Origin: JAKAWQ01 sp035509315
GTDB taxonomy: Bacteria; Pseudomonadota; Alphaproteobacteria; Acetobacterales; Acetobacteraceae
Assembly (NCBI GenBank): GCA_035509315.1
Contig: DATJLS010000030.1
Coordinates: 123,591 to 187,590 of the forward strand
DNA length: 64,000 bases
Direction of reading: 5' to 3'
Shown: piece by piece, positions 34,580 through 43,476 of the stretch
How positions within the stretch are numbered: position 1 is the first letter of the stretch
How the letters are laid out: each line of letters begins with the position of its first letter
Made by a program: the position numbers and the translations under genes
The notes under the pieces: generated by a model
Seen by the model: the letters and a program-made list of their open reading frames with translations, nothing else
Databases searched by the model: none
What the model was told of the DNA's origin: nothing

Positions 34580-37546
34580 TCAGCCCAGCACGTCAAGCAA
34601 CTCCTTTGCTTCAGCCAAGTCTTTGGTCGCGAAGCCTTCGGTAAACCGTCCATAGACCTCGCTGAGCAGATTCCGTGCCTCGGTCGTGCGATCAGAGAGA
34701 TGCCACAGACGTGCCAAGCTGGTTGCGCTCCGCAACTCCCACGACAAAGCCTTCTGCTTGCGACCGATCTCGATTGATTGCAGGAACAGCTGTTCCGCCT
34801 CTGGCTGCGCGTGCAGCTTTTGTTTGCCGAGTAGCGCTTCGCCCCGCGCTCGCAGGATCTCAGCCGTGCACCAGTTCACCGGGCCATTTTCGGCTTGGCA
34901 GAGCGAGTGCGGGTGTAATAATCGCCAATGAAATGTGCTTAAACTATCCGCATGGATAGGAAAGAGCGCGCCTTCACTGGTCAAGCCGTCCGGCACGCCG
35001 GGGTCGCTTTGCCTGGCGCGCTTCAGGTAGGCAAGCACGCGTTCATAAAGATGCCCGACCATCTGCCAGAAATGAAAGTCGATGCCGGAATCTCGGTGAA
35101 GAAGCAGCGATACACATCGTCCTGCCGTCTCCAGGTCGCCGATCCAAAAGGCAATCGGACATGCGGCATATACAAGAAAAAAGCCCAGCGCTACTGATTG
35201 ATTCGCTGTCAAGACCTCAGCGGTCGCTGTTCCCATTGCGTTCAGCTGACCCAGTGGGGTATCGATCGTATCTTGGACCATTTGCCACGCCTGATCGGGC
35301 CGTCCGACGATCCACAGCAGGCGCGCATGGTGCTGCCGCATGGCGATCTCGTGTTCATGGTCGTACTCAACGGCACCGTCTGGACGGGTCCGCCACATGT
35401 CGGCACGCGCCCGTTCTGCGTGCTGAAGAGCCTGCTCATGTTCCCCCAATAAATGGTGAGAGAACGTGGCTATTCTGTCGTATAGCGGCACAATCGGCAG
35501 TTCCGGCCGCCACCATGACGAGACGGACCACTGTGATCGGGAAGGCACGCCGGTATCGACGGCGCAGCTCGACTCCAGTTTGGATACGATGTCGCCCCCC
35601 CTATTGAGCCACGGCCGAAGCGCGCGGTAGTCACCGTACGTGTAAGACCATCTGCAATGTGTCCAGATGATTTCGAGCTGACAGCCGACGTCCTCGCATC
35701 GTTCAGCGATCGCAAGCGCGTGGTCGAGCGCGTGGCGTACTTCGCGCACGCTGCCGTCGGTGTGGAAGATTGAAATCGCTAAGGCTATGTGCAATCGCAT
35801 GACGATCTCGTCATCAATCTCCACAAAACGCGGCGCCAGCTTGATCGCCAGCTCCAGGTGCCCACGGAGTTCCGGCAGCAAGAGCATTCTGAACCACAGC
35901 CGCGCCGAGGCAGCGATAATCTTTATGCCAAGGACAGGATCGCCGCCCAAGCCAAACGCCCATTCCAATGCGGCGCGCACGTCAGCGATGAAGTTGCCGT
36001 GCTTAGCTCGCCAACCTGTGGTGGGCGTCTCAGCCCAGTCATCCCCAGCTTCGAGCGAGTGGCGATATGAATACTCAGCATGCCTGCGTCTGACCTGTTC
36101 GAGCTCTTTATTTTCAAATAATTTGTTGAGCGCGTAGAGACGGAGCGATTCAAGCAATCGGTATCTTACCTCGTCGTGTTGAGGTTCGACCGTGACCACC
36201 GATTTCTCGACCAGGCTATCGAGTATATCGGCCGTGTTAAAATCATCCGAAGGCTGAAGTCGGGCGATGGTATCGGCGGCCTCGATCGAGAAGCTCGCGG
36301 GAAAGATCGCGAGCCCGCGCCAAACTCTCTTCTCCTCCTCGTCTAAGTTATCGTAACTCCAATCGATCATCGCGGCCAACGTTCGGTGACGCGGCAGAGC
36401 TGTCCTCCGACCCTTCGTTAGCACCTGGAAACGGTCGTCAAGTCGGTCGGCGAGACCACGCAGGCCCAAGAACGAAAGCCGTGCTGCGGCGAGTTCGATG
36501 GCAAGCGGCAAGCCATCAAGCCGCGTGCAGATCTCCGCCACAATGGGCGCATCGGGGTCAGTCACATCCAACGGCGAATTGGTCGCCCAAGCGCGTTCTG
36601 CAAACAGTTGAACGGCAGGAGATTTAAGCGCTTCCGCTGCCGTCAAGCTGCTTGACGCTGGGGGTGCCGCAAGTGGAACCAACCGGTACACCCGCTCGCC
36701 CAACGCGCGCAGCGGTTCTCGGCTTGTCGCTAAAATGTGAATCTGAGGTGCGCCCTGAAGTATTGCCTCGGCGATCGGGCTTATCGTCTCAATGACGTGT
36801 TCACAATTGTCGAACACGATGAGCATGTGGCGCCGTCGAACGTGGGAGATTAGGTACTCGAGCGGCTGCCGATCCGGCGCTGGCACGTGCAGCAGAGATG
36901 CGAGCTGTGGAGTGACCAAGTCGGGCTTGCCCAGCCAAGAAAGTTCGAGCAGCGCGACACCGTCACGAAAGAAATTTGCAAGCTTTCGCATGACCGCCAG
37001 CGCGACAACGGTCTTGCCCATGCCGCCTGTGCCCGTGATGGTGACTAGCCGTTTACGGGGCAATTCATCGACGATCTCCGCGACAACTTCGTCGCGGCCA
37101 ATGATCCTGACCAGCGGGGCAGGCACGTGGTCCTGCAAGTTTGCGATCGGCTGTTCCGGCACCTTTTCGAGGGTATCCGCCGGTGATGCGCGCTTCGTTT
37201 GTGCGACGAATGCATATCCTCGTCCGCGAACGCTAACGATCAGACGCGCCCCGGCTCGGCCGTCGCCGAGCACTTTGCGCAATGCGGCGATGTGCACGCG
37301 CAACGCGCCTTCGATGATGGAGGTCCGCGGCCACACAATCGCGAAGAGGTCCGCCTTGCTTACGACCTGTCCAGCTTGATTGACCAAGGCAATGAGGAGG
37401 TCGAGGGCACGATCTCCCACCGGGACGATCTCGCCGCGTTTCGTCAACATCCGCGCCGCCGGCACAAGGCAAAAATCTCCGAACAGGATCGCATCACCGT
37501 TGCAGGTCGATGAAGGGGGGTCCGGGAGCTCTGTGTCGTTACGCAT
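34580..37546 (-). CDS. Winged-helix / AAA-type ATPase / TPR-like regulator
   Basis: This 988-residue protein has an OmpR-type winged helix at about 20-113 (ending RGRGYAFVA), a STAND/NB-ARC-like ATPase with Walker A TGTGGMGKT (171-179) and Walker B MLIVFDN (241-247), then a long helical repeat region (about 450-988). It resembles large regulators such as those in the AfsR/CadC-ATPase class that bind DNA and hydrolyse ATP. GC is visibly lower than the flanks. It is divergent from the carotenoid oxygenase, a likely target. Confidence 0.82.
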   Translation of the reverse strand: MRNDTELPDPPSSTCNGDAILFGDFCLVPAARMLTKRGEIVPVGDRALDLLIALVNQAGQVVSKADLFAIVWPRTSIIEGALRVHIAALRKVLGDGRAGARLIVSVRGRGYAFVAQTKRASPADTLEKVPEQPIANLQDHVPAPLVRIIGRDEVVAEIVDELPRKRLVTITGTGGMGKTVVALAVMRKLANFFRDGVALLELSWLGKPDLVTPQLASLLHVPAPDRQPLEYLISHVRRRHMLIVFDNCEHVIETISPIAEAILQGAPQIHILATSREPLRALGERVYRLVPLAAPPASSSLTAAEALKSPAVQLFAERAWATNSPLDVTDPDAPIVAEICTRLDGLPLAIELAAARLSFLGLRGLADRLDDRFQVLTKGRRTALPRHRTLAAMIDWSYDNLDEEEKRVWRGLAIFPASFSIEAADTIARLQPSDDFNTADILDSLVEKSVVTVEPQHDEVRYRLLESLRLYALNKLFENKELEQVRRRHAEYSYRHSLEAGDDWAETPTTGWRAKHGNFIADVRAALEWAFGLGGDPVLGIKIIAASARLWFRMLLLPELRGHLELAIKLAPRFVEIDDEIVMRLHIALAISIFHTDGSVREVRHALDHALAIAERCEDVGCQLEIIWTHCRWSYTYGDYRALRPWLNRGGDIVSKLESSCAVDTGVPSRSQWSVSSWWRPELPIVPLYDRIATFSHHLLGEHEQALQHAERARADMWRTRPDGAVEYDHEHEIAMRQHHARLLWIVGRPDQAWQMVQDTIDTPLGQLNAMGTATAEVLTANQSVALGFFLVYAACPIAFWIGDLETAGRCVSLLLHRDSGIDFHFWQMVGHLYERVLAYLKRARQSDPGVPDGLTSEGALFPIHADSLSTFHWRLLHPHSLCQAENGPVNWCTAEILRARGEALLGKQKLHAQPEAEQLFLQSIEIGRKQKALSWELRSATSLARLWHLSDRTTEARNLLSEVYGRFTEGFATKDLAEAKELLDVLG

Positions 37547-37909
37547 CGTCCGCCTTGCTAGTGTCCTGCCCCTGAATGCCTTCGCATTTCAGGGACCAGC
37601 AGGCCACTGAAAACAAAGAGCGAGTGTCCCGGCGCATGATGACGATATTTGCGAGTCGGGACACCAGCAAGAACTCAGCAGGCATACCTCCATGGCTTGA
37701 TGGCGGCAAACTCTGATCCCCCAATACCTTAGCGCCTATTCGGGTGATGGAGAATACGCTCGTCGCTTCGGGCGCTCACCCGCGAATGGCCGATCCACTT
37801 AACGAAACTTAGCAGAATTTGACCGAACGTCGCTTGGACCCAGGCATGTCGGGGCATAGCGTCGATAAGTGTGCACGGCCTTTGGGATTGCCGTGCGGGA
37901 GATCGTTCG
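37547..37909. promoter_or_regulatory. Divergent promoter region with inverted repeats
   Basis: This gap serves the minus-strand regulator and the plus-strand carotenoid oxygenase. It holds an imperfect hairpin CCTGAATGC-CTTC-GCATTTCAGG (37571-37593) and an inverted repeat GTGTCCCG / CGGGACAC (37624-37631 and 37657-37664) that could be operators for the regulator. No -35/-10 pair is clear. Confidence 0.35.
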
Positions 37910-39379
37910 ATGACAATTCAGAGCACTTTTGGATTATCTGCCGCGGCGCATGACCTGCCGGCTCCGGCCTACCTATCCGGCTTCCATACATTGGGCGCGG
38001 AGATCTCGCTGCCCGCGCTCCCTGAGCAAGGCAGTATTCCAGACTGGCTAACCGGCACTCTGCTGCGTATGGGACCGGGTCGGTTCGAGTGGGGACCTGA
38101 CCGCTACCGCCACTGGTTCGATGGCTCCGGCATGATCCACAAGTTCTCCTTCGCCGCGGGCAAGGTCGGTTACGTGAACCGTTATGTGCGCGGCACCGCC
38201 TTTGTCGAAAACGAACGCGTTGGTCGCATCACGACTCAGACCTTCGCGACCGACCCTTGCCAAGAGCTATACCGCAAGGGCTTCGTCCACTATCACGCAA
38301 CGGGCAACGCGAACGTGAACGTTATCACCTGCGGTGACATGCTCATGGCGTTGGGTGAGGCGCCGCTCCCGATCGCCATCGACCCGCAGACGCTGGACAC
38401 AAGCGGCGAGTGGCCGTGGCGCGACGACATCCTGCTCGGCGCCGATGGCAAGCCGCGGCCCCAGCACACGACGCCCCATCCCCATTTTGATCGCACCACC
38501 GGCGATCTCATCAACAATGTCGATATATTCGCTCGTGAGTGCCGCTACGAGCTCCACCGCGGACCCCGCGACGGCAAGCGAACGCGCTTTGCTGTCGTGC
38601 CCGTCGAACGCCCGGCTTACATGCACACTTTCGGGATGAGCGAGCATTACGTCGTGCTCGCAGAATATCCGCTCGTGGCCGACGTGCAGGCAATTGCGTT
38701 AAGGAATCGGCCTTTCATCGAGAACTACGAATGGCGGCCTGAGCGTGGCACTATCTTCACCGTGGTATCGAAGGCCGACGGCAGTGTGGTTGCGCGCGCT
38801 CAGGGTGAGCCGTTTCTCGGCATACATCAGATCAACTGCTTCGAGCGCGACGCCAGCATCATCTTTGACGTGCCGGCCTATCCAGAGGGCCGCCACATTT
38901 CCAACTTGTATCTCGACCGCAGGGCCGCCGCCGAGGCACTGGAAAGGAGCCAGGTCCGGCGCTACACCGTCCCGCTCAACGGAAAGGACGCGACCGGCGA
39001 GACCCTCTTCGACGAGTTCGCCGAGTTACCCACGATCGACTATGCGCGTGACGCTGGGCTGGACTACACGATCGCCTATGCAGCAGGTGGCCGCAAGGAT
39101 CGGCCGGAAGGCTTCTACAACCAACTGCTGCGTTTCGACCTCGGACGCAATCAGGTGCAACGCTGGTTCGAGGACGGCTGCTACCCCGGTGAGCCGGTGT
39201 TCGTGCCCCGCCCGGCCGGCACAAATCGCAATGGTGGCGTGGTTCTCTCGGTTGTCCTCGATGGTTTGCGCGAACGCTCTTTCCTGCTGGTCCTGGATGC
39301 CGAAACGTTTGGGGAGATCGGACGGGCGATAGCGCCACACGTGATCCCATTCGGGTTTCATGGGGAATTTCACGGCTGA
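37910..39379 (+). CDS. Carotenoid cleavage oxygenase (RPE65/BCO family)
   Basis: ATG 37910 with GGGAGA 7 nt upstream gives 489 residues (an upstream GTG at 37871 adds 13). The four iron-binding histidines fall in HPHFD (about 190-192), MHTFG (239), GIHQIN (306) and the C-terminal GFHG (484), the family pattern. It would cleave a carotenoid or apocarotenoid double bond with O2 and non-heme Fe. The region is lower in GC and no carotenoid-synthesis gene lies nearby. Confidence 0.88.
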   Translation: MTIQSTFGLSAAAHDLPAPAYLSGFHTLGAEISLPALPEQGSIPDWLTGTLLRMGPGRFEWGPDRYRHWFDGSGMIHKFSFAAGKVGYVNRYVRGTAFVENERVGRITTQTFATDPCQELYRKGFVHYHATGNANVNVITCGDMLMALGEAPLPIAIDPQTLDTSGEWPWRDDILLGADGKPRPQHTTPHPHFDRTTGDLINNVDIFARECRYELHRGPRDGKRTRFAVVPVERPAYMHTFGMSEHYVVLAEYPLVADVQAIALRNRPFIENYEWRPERGTIFTVVSKADGSVVARAQGEPFLGIHQINCFERDASIIFDVPAYPEGRHISNLYLDRRAAAEALERSQVRRYTVPLNGKDATGETLFDEFAELPTIDYARDAGLDYTIAYAAGGRKDRPEGFYNQLLRFDLGRNQVQRWFEDGCYPGEPVFVPRPAGTNRNGGVVLSVVLDGLRERSFLLVLDAETFGEIGRAIAPHVIPFGFHGEFHG

Positions 39380-39421
39380 GCGGCCGTGCGGAGCAGGACG
39401 CTGGCGCTGTGGCTTAAGGTG

Positions 39422-39655
39422 CTAGTGATAGCGGGGGGCTGCGCGGTCACTTGCCGGCGGGCTTCTGCACGATAGCCCGCTACGGCAGGAATTGCCCGGC
39501 GGCTTGCTCAGAGCTTTCCAGCGGCAGGAAAGCCGGCCGCTGGCATCCTGCTGCCAACGGGCAACGAGCCGCCCCCCGCGCGGCGTGGCACGGTCTGGCA
39601 TCAGACTGCGAACCGGCACATGCGACCGGTCCGTGGGGAATTTGAGGATGATCAT
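39422..39655 (-). CDS. Small basic protein of unknown function
   Basis: A 77-residue ORF from ATG 39655 with a textbook AAGGAGGG Shine-Dalgarno 6 nt upstream. It has a MIILKFPTD start and a central GGRLVARWQQDASGRLSCRW block; the L-ARW-D--GRL-C-W pattern recurs in small alphaproteobacterial proteins of unknown role. The Arg/Ser/Pro-rich tail is low complexity. Its leader hides the Shine-Dalgarno in a hairpin (see next entry). It lies convergent to the carotenoid oxygenase gene, 42 bp apart. Confidence 0.6.
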   Translation of the reverse strand: MIILKFPTDRSHVPVRSLMPDRATPRGGRLVARWQQDASGRLSCRWKALSKPPGNSCRSGLSCRSPPASDRAAPRYH

Positions 39656-39760
39656 CGCGATCCCTCCTTCCGACGGGCGTTGACGGGGCCCGGGAGGGAT
39701 CAGCGGCCTGGGTTTAGCGCGCGGCGCACTTTCCTTCGGCCGGGTCTCCAACCCAGGTCA
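39656..39760 (-). promoter_or_regulatory. Structured leader that sequesters the Shine-Dalgarno (candidate cis RNA)
   Basis: In the minus-strand RNA, GATCCCTCC (39701-39693) pairs perfectly with GGAGGGATC (39667-39659), the Shine-Dalgarno of the small basic protein. The 25-nt loop contains an inner CGGGC/GCCCG pair. A second hairpin, CCTGGGTT/AACCCAGG (39757-39707), lies just upstream. Opening the outer stem would be needed for translation, as in RNA thermometers or translational riboswitches. Confidence 0.45.
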
Positions 39761-40106
39761 TTGTCCAAACGCCAGCGAACGTCATGGCCGGCGTGACGCG
39801 CCGACTGTGATCCTCCGTGGACTGGCTGGCTGGATGGGGTTTCATGAGGTCCCTGGCTGAGGTTGATGAACAAGACCGGAGAGATTCGAAGCCCGCCGGT
39901 CGAGTGGCCAGATACGCCCCTCCGGCATAGATTCAAGGAGCAGTCCGGCGAAGCCGTGCATGGCTGCGGAAAAGCTCATCCGGGTGGTCCATGCCTGTGT
40001 GACTTGAGCGGGCAAGACCGGATTCCCCGGCAATCGCTGGCCGTGGGAGGCGTGGCGGGATAAGCTCGGCTCATTTCGGGTCCGAGAAGGAAAATCGGCA
40101 AAGATC
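39761..40106. other. Gene-poor gap upstream of DUF4396
   Basis: No coding sequence, RNA gene or repeat that I recognise. AGAAGGAAAA before 40107 is the likely ribosome site of the DUF4396 gene. Promoters of the small basic protein (minus) and of DUF4396 (plus) presumably lie here. Confidence 0.4.
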
Positions 40107-40958
40107 ATGCTCCAGGGAGTGATGCTGCTCTGGTTCGTGCTGACCGCGCTTTCGGTCGTCTTCGTCGCTGTCGATATTCGCGGAACCCCGGAATCCCCGG
40201 TGCTCAAATGGGGTTTCGTGCTGGTGACGCTCTATGCCGGGCCGATCGGGGCGTTTCTTTACGTTCTCGGCTGCCGCGAGCCATTGCCCGGCCTGCATGA
40301 GCGTTACGTGGCGGCGACCTGGCGGCAGGTTCTCGGCTCGACGATGCATTGCGTGGCGGGCGATGGGATCGGGATCATTGCCGGGGCGGTCATCGCCGGG
40401 TTGCTCGCGCTGCGAGGGCCTTTCGAGATGGCGCTCGAATACCTGCTGGGATTCGGGTTCGGCTGGACGATCTTCCAGGCGCTCTTCATGCGCGAGATGG
40501 CCGGGGGATCCTTTCTGCGCTCGCTCAGGCAGACCTTCGCCGCCGAGCTCCTCTCGATGAATCTCCTGATGACGGGGATGCTTCCCGTGGCTGCCGCCTG
40601 GCGCGCTTCGGTTCCCGCCTCGGCCGACGCGATCCGGCCCGCTTTCTGGTTCGCGATCAGCATCGCGCTGCTCGTCGGGTTCCTGCTCGCCTATCCGATG
40701 AACTGGTGGCTGGTGACGAATGGGCTCAAGCACGGGATGCTGACGGTGCGGAAAGGCGCGCGCGAGACGGCTCCACACGCCCAGGCACACGCGCAAGCAC
40801 ATCCCCAGGGGCATGAAATGGGGCATGAAATGGGGCATGGCGGCAAGGAAGGGATGGGCGCGATGCCTGCCGTTCAGCCCCGCATAGCACCGATGGCCGT
40901 CCTCTCCTTCGCCGCCTTGGCCGCGGGCGTGAGCGTGGCGCTGCGCCTCGGCGGATAG
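40107..40958 (+). CDS. DUF4396 membrane protein with His/Met-rich loop
   Basis: The 283-residue protein has five or six TM helices (for example at 5-23, 33-55, 85-105, 160-180, 195-218, 262-280) and the DUF4396 core near MHCVAGDGIGIIAGA. A cytosolic or periplasmic loop at about 226-252 holds HAQAHAQAHPQGHEMGHEMGHGG, a likely metal-binding segment. A 12-bp unit repeats there at 40809-40840, so it has expanded by duplication. Role unknown; metal handling is inference from the loop. Confidence 0.78.
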   Translation: MLQGVMLLWFVLTALSVVFVAVDIRGTPESPVLKWGFVLVTLYAGPIGAFLYVLGCREPLPGLHERYVAATWRQVLGSTMHCVAGDGIGIIAGAVIAGLLALRGPFEMALEYLLGFGFGWTIFQALFMREMAGGSFLRSLRQTFAAELLSMNLLMTGMLPVAAAWRASVPASADAIRPAFWFAISIALLVGFLLAYPMNWWLVTNGLKHGMLTVRKGARETAPHAQAHAQAHPQGHEMGHEMGHGGKEGMGAMPAVQPRIAPMAVLSFAALAAGVSVALRLGG

Positions 40959-40970
40959 AGGCCGCGGGAC

Positions 40971-42482
40971 TCAGGCCGGACGCGGCGTGCGGACGAGCGA
41001 GGCGAGGCCGGCGATCAACGCGAAGACCATCAGCATCGCGAAGCCGCTCTCGACCGCCTTGAGCAGGTGCCGCCCCTCGAAGATCACCGCGCTCGACTGC
41101 GCGCCGGTACGCGCCTGGATCTGCCACGACAGCATCGAGGAGGCGGAGACGACACCCAAGCTGGTGCCGAGGACACGCATGAGATTGACCAGGGCACCGG
41201 CCTCTCCGGAGAGATCGGGGGGGGCCGCGCTCACGGTCGCGCTGGTGTTGGGCGCGATGAAGACACCGAGCCCGGCGCCGAAAAGGGCGAGTGCGACCCC
41301 GCCGATGAGGCGACTGACATGCGGATCGTCGGCGACGAGCGAAAGAAGGAGCAGAGACAGAATGGAAATCGCCATTCCCGCCACGCTCGGGACGCGCGGG
41401 CCAAGCCGATCGGTCAGCGCGCCGCTGAAAGGGGCGATGAGGCCGAGCGCGACCGGAACGATCGCGAGCCTGACCCCGACCAGCGTCGCAGGATCGTGAT
41501 AGCCGCGGACGAGCGCGAAGGACATCAGGAAGAACATGCCGTAGAGCAGCGCATATCCCAGCACGACACCGACGATGCCGCAGGAAAAGGCGGGCCGCGC
41601 GAATAGCCGAAAATCCAGCAAGGGGAAGGCGAAAGCGCGTTCGTGCAGGATGAGAGATATTGTCAAAATCGCGAAGAGCGCGGCACAGAAAAGCAGGGAA
41701 GGCGAGGCGACGCCCCATGCCGAAACCTGGTTGAGGGCGAGAACCAGCGTGATCAGCGCCGGCGCGAGGAAGAGCGCACCCCACCAGTCGAACACCTTCT
41801 CCTCGGCGAGGCCGGCCGTCTGCGGCAAGGCGAGCCAGCCGATAACGAAGGCGGCGGCCGAGAAGGGCACCGCGACCCAGAAGATCGCACGCCATCCGTA
41901 AGCGCCGAGCAGCACGCCGCCGACAGCCGGCCCGAGACTGATGCCGACGGCCTGGGCGGCAGAGAAAATGCCGAGCGCGCGGGCACGCTGGTTCGCGCCG
42001 ACGGCCTTGATGAGGATGGAGATGCTGTTCGCGCCGAGCAATGCCCCGCCAATGCCCTGGAGGAGACGAAAGAAAATCAGCCATGCGAGGTTGGGAGCGG
42101 AGCCGCAGAGCGCGGTTGCGACCGTGAAAAGGAGATAGCCCAGGAGATAGAGCAGCTTCCTGCCGAACATCTCGCAGAGACGCCCGAAGATCGGCAGGGA
42201 GGCGGCGAAGGCGAGCAGGTACGCGAGCGAGACCCAGCTCACGGATTCGAGCGAGGCCTTGAACCTGGTCCCCAGTATCGGCAAGGCGATCTGGACGATG
42301 CTGGCATCGAGCTGGCCGATGAAGGCCCCGATGCAGGTGATGCCGACAATGAGCCAGGGATGCCAGGGAAGGCGCGCAATGGCGGCGAGCGGCGGAGGCT
42401 CGGCGCCACGGCGGACGACATCGGCCAAGCGGACATTGGCTGAGCGAAAGCCGCGGGCCGGGCTGGTGTCTTCGCCGCTCAT
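40971..42482 (-). CDS. DHA2-family MFS exporter (EmrB/QacA type)
   Basis: The 503-residue protein has 14 predicted TM helices, an N-terminal TM with D-x-S-I-V (QLDASIVQIALP, motif D1 of the 14-TMS group), motif A GRLCEMFGRKLLY and motif C AAQAVGISLGPAVGG. It probably exports drugs or other amphiphiles in exchange for protons. No periplasmic adaptor gene is adjacent. ATG 42480-42482, convergent end with DUF4396 (12 bp). Confidence 0.9.
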   Translation of the reverse strand: MSGEDTSPARGFRSANVRLADVVRRGAEPPPLAAIARLPWHPWLIVGITCIGAFIGQLDASIVQIALPILGTRFKASLESVSWVSLAYLLAFAASLPIFGRLCEMFGRKLLYLLGYLLFTVATALCGSAPNLAWLIFFRLLQGIGGALLGANSISILIKAVGANQRARALGIFSAAQAVGISLGPAVGGVLLGAYGWRAIFWVAVPFSAAAFVIGWLALPQTAGLAEEKVFDWWGALFLAPALITLVLALNQVSAWGVASPSLLFCAALFAILTISLILHERAFAFPLLDFRLFARPAFSCGIVGVVLGYALLYGMFFLMSFALVRGYHDPATLVGVRLAIVPVALGLIAPFSGALTDRLGPRVPSVAGMAISILSLLLLSLVADDPHVSRLIGGVALALFGAGLGVFIAPNTSATVSAAPPDLSGEAGALVNLMRVLGTSLGVVSASSMLSWQIQARTGAQSSAVIFEGRHLLKAVESGFAMLMVFALIAGLASLVRTPRPA

Positions 42483-42581
42483 GCGTTCTCCCGATTCGAA
42501 GACATCCCCTGCCGGCCAGAAAGCGAAAATGCGCCGGCAAGGGATGCGGCCGTATCGCCGCAGGTTAGAATCGAAGCCAGA

Positions 42582-43472
42582 ATGGTGCCAACCCTGTTTC
42601 GTTTCGGGGCGGCCACAGGGCCTTCATGGCGCAACCGGCGATTGCCTCCGTCGGAATGGCGCGCCATCGTTCCCGGCGTGAATGGGGCTCTCTTCCTGTT
42701 CGGCGCCGGATTGCTTGCGGGCGTGATGAACGCGCTCGCCGGCGGCGGCTCGTTCGTGACGCTGCCGGCGCTGATCGCGGCGGGCGTGCCATCGGTTCCG
42801 GCGAATGCCTCGAGCACGGTCGCGCTCTATCCGGGCGGGCTCGCCAGTGCCTGGACCTATCATGAGCGTGCCGAAGCGCTGCTCGGAGGCGAGCAGGCGC
42901 GCGTGTGCGGGGTCGCGCTGCGCCATCTGCTCGCGGTGACGCTGGTGGGCGGGCTTGCGGGCAGCATCCTGCTGCTGCGGACGCCGGCCACCGCGTTCGA
43001 CCGCATTCTCCCCTGGCTCCTGCTCGCGGCGACGCTCGCCATCGTCTTTGCCCGGCGGATCTCGCTCTCACCCCATGGGCAGAGACGCGGGCGGAGGCGC
43101 GTGCCGGCCGGCCTCGTGCTCGCGCTGCAATTCGCGCTCGGCATCTATGGCGGGTATTTCGGGGGCGCGGTCGGGCTGATGATGGTGGCGGCCTGGGGCC
43201 TGATGGGCGAGCACGACATCAAGGCGCTAAACGCGCCGCGGACGCTGATGGTGAGTGCGGCGAACACGGTCGCCATGCTCGCCTTCATCATCGCCGGCGC
43301 GGTGCGCTGGCCGGAGACGCTCGCGGTGCTGGTGGGCGGCGCGGCCGGCGGCTATGGCGGCGCGCGGCTCGGGCGCATCGTGCCGGCGCGGGTCACACGC
43401 GTGATGGTGATCTTCTGGACGGCCGGGATGACCGCCCTCTTCTTCATCCGCGCCTATCTTCGGAGCGGATGA
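42582..43472 (+). CDS. TauE/SafE-family sulfite exporter-like permease
   Basis: A protein of up to 296 residues with the TauE hallmark NALAGGGSFVTLPAL in TM1 and a repeat GIYGGYFGGAVGLMM in the second half; about eight TM helices. ATG 42582 has a weak ribosome site; GTG 42678, 32 codons later, starts closer to the conserved region. The family exports sulfite, sulfoacetate or related anions. It is divergent from the MFS gene and convergent with prfC (4 bp). Confidence 0.85.
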   Translation: MVPTLFRFGAATGPSWRNRRLPPSEWRAIVPGVNGALFLFGAGLLAGVMNALAGGGSFVTLPALIAAGVPSVPANASSTVALYPGGLASAWTYHERAEALLGGEQARVCGVALRHLLAVTLVGGLAGSILLLRTPATAFDRILPWLLLAATLAIVFARRISLSPHGQRRGRRRVPAGLVLALQFALGIYGGYFGGAVGLMMVAAWGLMGEHDIKALNAPRTLMVSAANTVAMLAFIIAGAVRWPETLAVLVGGAAGGYGGARLGRIVPARVTRVMVIFWTAGMTALFFIRAYLRSG

Positions 43473-43476
43473 GATT

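Noticed and set aside
40726..42540. Open frame of about 604 codons overlapping the DHA2 exporter
   Set aside because: Same strand but a different frame from the exporter; no domain and the composition of a shadow frame.
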